Source: CAYNHZ01 sp964397445 (GTDB lineage Bacteria; Bacteroidota; Bacteroidia; Bacteroidales; UBA932). From it: a stretch of DNA of 64,000 nt. Each line of letters begins with the position of its first letter. Position 1 is the first letter of the stretch. Of this stretch, positions 58,228-64,000 are shown in pieces. The notes beneath the pieces are model-generated. The model saw only the letters and a program-made list of their open reading frames with translations, made no database searches and had not been told where the DNA came from. The stretch covers positions 62,001-126,000 of the forward strand of contig CAYNHZ010000003.1 in assembly GCA_964397445.1 (NCBI GenBank). Reading direction: 5' to 3'. A program made the position numbers and the translations under genes.

Positions 58228-59600
58228 TGTTTCCAGCTGCTTTTGTTGATAATCTAATAAATATGATGGGAGAAGAGGGGGCTCGCAAACTCCTTCTATC
58301 GTTGGAGCAGAAGCCACCAGTCTCAATAAGAATCAATCCAAATAAGGTATCTGATGTGGAGAATGAATTGGATTTACCTTTTGATGGTTATGATCATATC
58401 CCTTTTTCAAAGTATGGGTATATATTGAGCCAAAGGCCGAAATTTGGGTTGGATCCCTCTTTTTATGCCGGTGCATATTATGTTCAAGAGGCCTCTTCTA
58501 TGTCTATTGAGATGGCGCAGTCGTTGTTTAAAGATTTGAGAAATAATAATGGAGAGGAGAGTTTCAAAGTTTTGGATCTTTGTGCAGCTCCCGGTGGAAA
58601 ATCTACCCATTTATTATCGATCTTGAAAGAGATTCCGAATGCTATTCTTGTTAGTAATGAGGTGATTAGGTCGAGGGTAAATGTTCTTTCAGAGAATATT
58701 GCCAAGTGGGGACATTCAAATGTTATAGTGACAAATAATGATGCCGAAGATTTTAAAAAACTCAATTCTTATTTTGATGTTATTCTTGTAGATGCTCCCT
58801 GTTCCGGTGAGGGGATGTTTAGAAAAGATCCGAAATCAATGGAGGAGTGGTCGGAAGAGAATGTGAAATTGTGTGCTTCTCGACAGAGAAGGATCCTTTC
58901 AGATGTATGGAGCTCTCTGAAGGGTGGGGGATTGATACTCTATTCAACTTGTACCTTTAATAGAACTGAAAATGATGACAATGTTGAGTGGCTATCGATG
59001 ACACTCGGTGCTGACCCATTATTTACTGAACATATTTATCCGGGTAAGTTTTGCGGAGAGGGTTTTTTTCTCTCTATTCTTCGTAAACATTCTGATTCTA
59101 AGGGTAATAATCAGAAGAATATTTATAGAGAAAAAGTTAAAGATAGTATTTTAAAACCATATAAAATCCCTTTGGATTTTGTGAAAAAAGGGTATTCATT
59201 TTATAGAAAAGGGAATTTGATAAAGGCTTATCCAGAAAATATTTGTAATGATATGCTTTTTATAGAATCCTCCCTCAAAGCCATTCGGTCAGGCGTTGCT
59301 GTTGCCTCAGTACTTGAGGGGAGAAAAGGGGAGAATTCTCTTATTCCAGAAGCAGAACTTGCTCTGAATGAGGCTTTAAATATAGATTTTTTTTATAAAG
59401 AAGAACTTTATATGGCAGACAAAAACGACCCATCTTCTGCCGCGTTGAAATTTCTAAAAAAAGAACCGATCTCTTTTCCCGATTTGCCGCTCGGTTATAT
59501 ATTACTTCAATATAAGGGGCTTCCATTGGGTTTTGTTAAAAATATTGGAAATCGATCAAACAATCTTTGGCCGTCAGGATGGAGATTGACCGGACGATAA
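58227..59600 (+). CDS. rsmF: RsmF/NOP2-family rRNA cytosine-5 methyltransferase
   Basis: SAM-dependent m5C methyltransferase acting on rRNA. The 457 residues carry the SAM motif VLDLCAAPGGKSTH, the motif IV DAPCSGEGMFRKD (Cys192) and the motif VI STCTFNRTENDDNVEWL (Cys242), the two cysteines that catalyse and release in this family; a C-terminal PUA-like region (about 290-457) follows, as in RsmF. The ATG at 58227 overlaps the upstream stop by one base and is preferred to the TTG at 58224. Which cytosine is methylated is not proven by sequence. Confidence 0.9.
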   Translation: MFPAAFVDNLINMMGEEGARKLLLSLEQKPPVSIRINPNKVSDVENELDLPFDGYDHIPFSKYGYILSQRPKFGLDPSFYAGAYYVQEASSMSIEMAQSLFKDLRNNNGEESFKVLDLCAAPGGKSTHLLSILKEIPNAILVSNEVIRSRVNVLSENIAKWGHSNVIVTNNDAEDFKKLNSYFDVILVDAPCSGEGMFRKDPKSMEEWSEENVKLCASRQRRILSDVWSSLKGGGLILYSTCTFNRTENDDNVEWLSMTLGADPLFTEHIYPGKFCGEGFFLSILRKHSDSKGNNQKNIYREKVKDSILKPYKIPLDFVKKGYSFYRKGNLIKAYPENICNDMLFIESSLKAIRSGVAVASVLEGRKGENSLIPEAELALNEALNIDFFYKEELYMADKNDPSSAALKFLKKEPISFPDLPLGYILLQYKGLPLGFVKNIGNRSNNLWPSGWRLTGR

Positions 59601-59615
59601 TTTTTTTAATTGTAG

Positions 59616-59645
59616 ATAATTTTCCATACATTTGGGGAAAATTAT
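59616..59645 (+). repeat. Inverted repeat around the -7 box before the lipoprotein gene
   Basis: Ten-base arms ATAATTTTCC (59616-59625) and GGAAAATTAT (59636-59645) flank ten bases that hold most of the perfect -7 box TACATTTG (59627-59634). It could be the rsmF terminator, an operator, or both. The lipoprotein ATG is at 59662. Confidence 0.4.
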
Positions 59646-59661
59646 TTAAAAAAGAATTATT

Positions 59662-60303
59662 ATGAAAAAAGTATTTATTATTATTACTGTTTTTATTGTG
59701 GCACTTACCATATCTTCTTGTGATAAAACTAAAAATTCTCTCTATGGAACTTGGGAACTTAGTAAGACAGAAGCATTCTATGTGAATTTCGCTTCACAAA
59801 AAGGTTCGATAACTATTCCTAATCCGGAAAATCCTCAAATATCAGTAGTATTAACTGATGCTCAGGTAATCACAATGATCAAAACATATGTCCCTATTAA
59901 GTATGATCAAAATGTGAGGGTAGAATTCTTGAAGAATGAAAATTCACAAGAGAATATTACTTTTAATGGTTATGAGTACTCATCTGGTAAATGGGATAAG
60001 AAATTTACCCTCAATGGTCAATATCAAAAGGGAACTATGACATATAAAATCGACATTAAAGACTTGTTTTATACTGTAGCAGGAGTAAAATCTGTAAATA
60101 CAATTTATAGTGTAACATTTAATGTTAAGTCTAAAACCGAAAAAGATCTCTCCATATACATTGATAAAGCTTCTGTAGAAAGTTTTGTTAATAATCTGAA
60201 AGACACTGATATATCTTCAAAAGATCTTGAAACTATCAAATCAATCATTGCTCAGATAAAAACTCTTGAGATGGGAGTAAATCTAACCAAAGTAGTTTTA
60301 TAA
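59662..60303 (+). CDS. Small lipoprotein of unknown function
   Basis: I do not recognise this 213-residue protein. It begins with a lipoprotein signal peptide (lipobox Cys20, ISSC) and the mature start KTKNSLYGTWELSKTEAFYV resembles the GTWxL strand of lipocalin-like Bacteroidota lipoproteins (in the way DUF-type small lipocalins begin). The middle is beta-rich (KKFTLNGQYQKGTMTYKIDI; VNTIYSVTFNVKSK) and the C-terminus helical (VESFVNNLKDTDISSKDLET region). It stands alone with its own promoter. Ligand unknown; the lipocalin comparison is a weak inference. Confidence 0.7.
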   Translation: MKKVFIIITVFIVALTISSCDKTKNSLYGTWELSKTEAFYVNFASQKGSITIPNPENPQISVVLTDAQVITMIKTYVPIKYDQNVRVEFLKNENSQENITFNGYEYSSGKWDKKFTLNGQYQKGTMTYKIDIKDLFYTVAGVKSVNTIYSVTFNVKSKTEKDLSIYIDKASVESFVNNLKDTDISSKDLETIKSIIAQIKTLEMGVNLTKVVL

Positions 60304-60347
60304 CATTGGAATCAATTTCAATTGATTAAGGTTTGTATAAATTTTCA

Positions 60348-60380
60348 CGAGCCGGTACCCTTCAGATCGGGACCGGCTCG
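60348..60380. terminator. GC-rich hairpin between two convergent genes, possible bidirectional terminator
   Basis: CGAGCCGGT (60348-60356) pairs with ACCGGCTCG (60372-60380), and CCC with GGG inside, around an eight-base loop. It lies 45 bases after the lipoprotein gene and 65 beyond the uvrD stop. No clear T-run follows on either strand. A second, weaker hairpin (AATCAAT/ATTGATT) lies at 60310-60327. Confidence 0.45.
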
Positions 60381-60445
60381 CTACTTAACCTAAACTTAAA
60401 CTATGAAAAACTTCATTAATATTAATGCAATATCTGTGCCAAAAT

Positions 60446-62800
60446 CTATTTTATAACACGAATTTTTGCGTATTTTAATAACAAAATCTTCTTTCCACCC
60501 ACTTCAAACTCAATTATTGCTTTTGTGTTTGGAAATTCCCCCTCGATAGAGGTTATTGTGCCAAATCCAAATCTATCGTGTTCAATCCTTTTTCCTGATT
60601 GAAGTTCTGAAGGGGAGCTTGGGGTGAAGTTACTACTTGGAGTCTGAATGTGACGGGACATTTTTGGTTGAGGAATTGTCACCGTTTGTTGGATAGGTTT
60701 TTTGTATCGATCTTGATTTTTGGCACATCCGGTACCGGAGCGGAAAGGTGAGACATAGGTATCATCCCCAACAAGGCTCCCTATGAGGGACTCTTTTTCG
60801 ATCGATTTGTCTAAGTATTTATTGTCGATCTCTTTTAGAAATCTGCTGGGTGGGTAATTTACGTGTTGTCCCCATCTGAATCTCGATTTTGAGAAGGATA
60901 CGGCGACACATTTCTCAGCCCTTGTCAGGGCAACATAAAACAATCTCCTTTCCTCTTCTATCTCCTCTTGTGAAAGGATAGAGATAGATGATGGGAAAAG
61001 GTTCTCTTCCATACCTATTATATACACATATGGAAATTCAAGCCCTTTTGAGGCGTGTACAGTCATAAGTTTGATCCTGTTTCCATCTCCCTCTTTTTCA
61101 TCGGAGGTGTCGAGGTCTGATATTAGGGCAACATTGTCCAAGTAGGATTCGAGGGTGATGATTGAATTGTCATTTCCTATCTCCGCTTCTGATTTTATAG
61201 AGTCTTCAACAAATTCATTTACACTGTTTAACAACTCCTCTATGTTTTCAAGTTTTGATTGAGATTCAATCGAATTATCGTTCTTGAGGGATTGAATTAC
61301 CCCCGAAACAGTAGCAATTTCAAGTGCAATAGTGTAGGCATTTTCTTGATCAATTTTTTGTCTGAGGGTGGTAATCATTGTGTAAAACCCTCTAATTTTA
61401 CCGATAGCAGAGGCCTTTAGACCGTATTGTTCCAAATCTTGAAGGGTTATTGCTTCCCAAAGTGAAATGCTATTTGAAGTGGCTGCTGTTTCTAAATACT
61501 CGAGAGAGGTGTTCCCAATTCCCCTTGTGGGGAAATTAATAACCCTCCTAAATGATTCATCATCTTTTGGATTTACAAGAAGTCTTAAGTATGCGAGCAT
61601 ATCTTTTACTTCAGCCCTTTCGTAAAATGAGTGGCCAGCATAGATTTTATATGGGAGATTTTTGCGTCTTAAATTCTCTTCTATTATCCTTGATTGGGCA
61701 TTTGTTCTATATAAAATTGCAAATTGGTCGTATGAGGCTTTTGATGAGTATATTCGTTGGAGAATGGAAGAAGTTACTGATGCTCCTTCGTCTTGTTCTG
61801 TAAATGAAGAAATTACCTCTATTTTATCCCCAATTTCACCTGTTGAGAAACACTCTTTTTTTAATCTCCCCCCATTGTTGGAAATGACGCAGTTAGCAGC
61901 ATTAACAATCGTTTGGGTGGATCTATAGTTCTGCTCAAGCCTAAACTCCTTTGCATTGGGATAATCTTTCTTGAAATTGAGAATATTCTGGATTCTGGCC
62001 CCTCTAAAACCATAGATGCTTTGGGAGTCGTCACCTACTACCGAAATATTTTTCCTCATAGAGGATAATTTCTTTACAATAAGATATTGAGCATAATTGG
62101 TATCTTGATATTCATCTACTAAAATGTGTGTAAACTGTTGTTGCAATTTATCGCAGACTTCGGGATGATCACGCAATAAGATATTCATATACAGTAGAAT
62201 ATCATCAAAGTCCATAACTCCTGCAGTAAAGCACTTCTTTGCGTAGAGTTGGTATATGTCGCAGATTCTCCCCTTTCTTGACTCCATATCCTTCTGAATG
62301 GCTTGGGGATTATTGGCGTATGCACTTGCAGTTACAAGGTTGTTTTTGGCGTAAGAGATGCGGGACTGTACTTCAGAGGGCTTGTATGTTTTGTCATCAA
62401 GTTCAAGCTCCCTTATGCAGACTCGAAGTGCACTTTTTGTATCTGAAGAGTCATAAATTGTAAATGATCTCGGAAAACCAATTAAATCAGCATATTCCTT
62501 AAGAAATCTAATGAATATAGAGTGAAAAGTACCCATCCATAAGCGAACGCTATTCTCCCTCCCTACAAGTTTTGAGATCCTCTCTTTCATCTCTTTCGAA
62601 GCTTTATTCGTAAAAGTGAGAGCAAGAATGGAAGTGGGTGACACCCCTTTCTCTATAAGGTATGCTATTTTATATGTGAGAACTCTTGTTTTTCCCGAAC
62701 CTGCCCCTGCAATTATCAGAGAAGCTCCATCAGTATGTATAACCGCCTCTTTCTGCGTACTATTTAACTCTGTTAAATCAATCAATTTTTCTTTTGCCAT
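60446..62800 (-). CDS. uvrD: UvrD/PcrA-type 3'-5' DNA helicase
   Basis: Superfamily 1A helicase of nucleotide excision and mismatch repair. The 784 residues hold the Q motif LNSTQKEAV, Walker A AGAGSGKTR (31-39), TFTNKASKEMKER (motif Ia), DEYQDTN (II), VGDDSQSIYGFRGA (III), LEQNYRST (IV), LMTVHASKGLEFPYVYI (V) and VALTRAEK (VI). The C-terminal about 50 residues form the Tudor-like domain (IEHDRFGFGTITSIEGE region) that contacts RNA polymerase in PcrA. Its -7 box ends only 4-8 bases ahead of the start codon. Confidence 0.96.
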   Translation of the reverse strand: MAKEKLIDLTELNSTQKEAVIHTDGASLIIAGAGSGKTRVLTYKIAYLIEKGVSPTSILALTFTNKASKEMKERISKLVGRENSVRLWMGTFHSIFIRFLKEYADLIGFPRSFTIYDSSDTKSALRVCIRELELDDKTYKPSEVQSRISYAKNNLVTASAYANNPQAIQKDMESRKGRICDIYQLYAKKCFTAGVMDFDDILLYMNILLRDHPEVCDKLQQQFTHILVDEYQDTNYAQYLIVKKLSSMRKNISVVGDDSQSIYGFRGARIQNILNFKKDYPNAKEFRLEQNYRSTQTIVNAANCVISNNGGRLKKECFSTGEIGDKIEVISSFTEQDEGASVTSSILQRIYSSKASYDQFAILYRTNAQSRIIEENLRRKNLPYKIYAGHSFYERAEVKDMLAYLRLLVNPKDDESFRRVINFPTRGIGNTSLEYLETAATSNSISLWEAITLQDLEQYGLKASAIGKIRGFYTMITTLRQKIDQENAYTIALEIATVSGVIQSLKNDNSIESQSKLENIEELLNSVNEFVEDSIKSEAEIGNDNSIITLESYLDNVALISDLDTSDEKEGDGNRIKLMTVHASKGLEFPYVYIIGMEENLFPSSISILSQEEIEEERRLFYVALTRAEKCVAVSFSKSRFRWGQHVNYPPSRFLKEIDNKYLDKSIEKESLIGSLVGDDTYVSPFRSGTGCAKNQDRYKKPIQQTVTIPQPKMSRHIQTPSSNFTPSSPSELQSGKRIEHDRFGFGTITSIEGEFPNTKAIIEFEVGGKKILLLKYAKIRVIK

Positions 62801-62807
62801 AACCCTG

Positions 62808-62815
62808 CAAATCTA
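62808..62815 (-). promoter_or_regulatory. -7 box for uvrD
   Basis: TAGATTTG on the minus strand matches TAnnTTTG; predicted start near 62804, about 4 bases before the uvrD ATG (62800), so the mRNA would be nearly leaderless. Confidence 0.5.
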
Positions 62816-62827
62816 CAAAAGATTATC

Positions 62828-62835
62828 TATATTTG
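62828..62835 (+). promoter_or_regulatory. -7 box for nqrA
   Basis: TATATTTG matches TAnnTTTG; predicted start near 62839 and leader about 21 bases. Divergent from uvrD. Confidence 0.55.
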
Positions 62836-62859
62836 CAGCTACCAAAAAATAAATTACAA

Positions 62860-64000
62860 ATGGTTGACTATATCAAATTAAGAAGGGGATTGGATGTGCC
62901 GGTAAAGGGTTCTCCAAATCCTAACATCACTAAAAGTGTAGTCTCTTCTATTGTAGCTGTTAAACCGACAGATTTTAGAGGTGTCATACCAAAACTACTG
63001 GTTAAAGAGGGTGATCAAGTGAAGGCAGGTACTCCTGTTTTTGCTGATAAAGCTCGCCCTGAAATACATTTCTCATCACCTGTAAGCGGAACAATCAAAG
63101 AGATTATTCGTGGAGAAAAAAGAAAACTCCTCGAAATACGTATCCTTTCCGATGGACGGAATGAATCGGTCAAGTACAACCTGCCAAAGGTTGAATCCTT
63201 GAATAAAGAGCAAGTAATAAATGCATTGTTGGAGAGTGGATTATGGGCTTGTATAAAACAACGTCCATATGGTATTATCCCTTCGCCAGATGTAACGCCA
63301 AGATCTATTTTTATATCGGGATTCAACTCTGCGCCTCTTGCGGCAGATATGGATTTCTCATTAAGAGAGGATTTTGATAACATTCAAGCAGCTATTATAG
63401 CTTTATCAAAAGTGGGGGTTTCTGATATTAATATTGGCTTGTGTGCTAAGACTCACGCAAGTACCCCATTCCACAAATTGAGGGGGGTAAAATTCTATAT
63501 TTTTGACGGACCGCATCCTGCAGGTAATGTTGGGGTTCAGATTAATAAGATACAACCGATTAATAAAGGAGATGTTGTATGGACAATAGATATGCATTTG
63601 CTTGCTGTAATCGGCAGACTTTTTAATAATGGAGTTTGCGATATGTCGAAAATAGTCGCTGTTGGCGGACCGCGAGTTTCAAATCCGAGCTATATAAAAT
63701 GTGTCTCAGGTATGGCAATGAATGATATTACAGATATGGTAGCCGATAATACCGAAGGACTTCAAAACGGATGCGATGTTCGATTTGTCAGCGGTAACAT
63801 ACTTACCGGCGAAAATGTTGGTAAAGATGGTTTCCTCGGATTTTATGACAATCAGATCACATTATTAACAGAAGGAAATTACCACGAATTATTGGGCTGG
63901 GCTAAAGTGTTCAGAGCAAATAAATTCAGCGTTTCTCGGGCATATTTTTCTTGGTTGACTCCTAAAAAGAGATACTCGATAGATACCAACCTTAATGGTG
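62860..64000 (+). CDS. nqrA: Na+-translocating NADH:quinone reductase subunit A, 3' end outside the window
   Basis: Peripheral subunit of the sodium-pumping NADH dehydrogenase that feeds electrons from NADH to quinone. The 380 visible codons start MVDYIKLRRGLDVPVKG and contain the biotinyl-lipoyl-like segment PKLLVKEGDQVKAGTPVFADK with SPVSGTIKEIIRGEKR, the IFDGPHPAGNVGVQINKI block, and later YHELLGWAKVFRANKFSVSRAY, all in the order of NqrA. The gene runs off the right edge; the remaining nqr genes probably follow. Complete N-terminus and own promoter make the start firm. Confidence 0.95.
   Translation, partial: MVDYIKLRRGLDVPVKGSPNPNITKSVVSSIVAVKPTDFRGVIPKLLVKEGDQVKAGTPVFADKARPEIHFSSPVSGTIKEIIRGEKRKLLEIRILSDGRNESVKYNLPKVESLNKEQVINALLESGLWACIKQRPYGIIPSPDVTPRSIFISGFNSAPLAADMDFSLREDFDNIQAAIIALSKVGVSDINIGLCAKTHASTPFHKLRGVKFYIFDGPHPAGNVGVQINKIQPINKGDVVWTIDMHLLAVIGRLFNNGVCDMSKIVAVGGPRVSNPSYIKCVSGMAMNDITDMVADNTEGLQNGCDVRFVSGNILTGENVGKDGFLGFYDNQITLLTEGNYHELLGWAKVFRANKFSVSRAYFSWLTPKKRYSIDTNLNG

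Noticed and set aside
60403..60456. Treating the 17-codon frame as a real gene
   Set aside because: Too short and without coding evidence; reported only as an observation.

Overview
The window is a chromosomal segment of an AT-rich member of the Bacteroidales (Bacteroidota). Evidence for this: promoters have the Bacteroidota form (TTTG near -33 and TAnnTTTG near -7), most starts lack a strong Shine-Dalgarno, MurF and Alr are fused, and several genes belong to families typical of the phylum (DUF4290, DUF3078, BtuG-type B12-binding lipoprotein, M64 peptidase, archaeal-type ProRS, Nqr and Nfn complexes). I saw no phage, insertion sequence, CRISPR array or rRNA. Most genes are housekeeping and gene density is high.

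Layout. 0-10 kb: end of a C11 peptidase gene, reverse rubrerythrin, ribosomal protein L25 with a structured leader, Pth, a CPBP protease-manA-S4 protein operon, FtsB/DivIC, YjjG-like phosphatase with an M64 peptidase, PurB and FolP. 10-21.8 kb: a vitamin B12 region. tmk and a DoxX/MauE-like membrane protein precede cobU and cobT; cobS-cobC run the other way; btuC-btuD encode the inner-membrane transporter; and a cobalamin riboswitch drives btuB-btuG-btuF. 21.8-35 kb: the murF-alr fusion, the rimP-nusA-infB operon, lpxD-lpxC-lpxA-wbqC, an OmpP1/FadL-type porin and a Trp/Tyr/Gly-rich lipoprotein. 35-45 kb: proS to tilS operon, sppA, then a small putative metal-uptake cassette (secreted His/Cys-rich protein, TonB-dependent receptor, periplasmic HMA protein). 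45-64 kb: nfnAB, initiator tRNA, hisS, an acyltransferase with a zinc ribbon, rfbC/rfbD, DUF4290-ftsK-lolA, a Nudix protein, pyrE-SRPBCC-rsmF, a lipoprotein, uvrD and the start of nqrA.

How the genes work together. The B12 region could capture corrinoids at the cell surface (BtuG/BtuB), carry them across the periplasm and inner membrane (BtuF, BtuCD), and rebuild the nucleotide loop (CobU, CobT, CobS, CobC). Promoter positions imply that the riboswitch controls only the btuBGF arm: btuC appears to be leaderless and cobS has a leader of about 12 bases, leaving no room for an aptamer in either. 

The least ordinary observations are a RimP reduced to its N-terminal domain, an LpxC without the FabZ domain normally fused to it in this phylum, the HYC_CC_PP-like/TonB receptor/HMA cassette, apparent leaderless transcripts, and several proteins with unusual metal-binding tails or ribbons. 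I found no clear wholly new system; the metal cassette is the best candidate.
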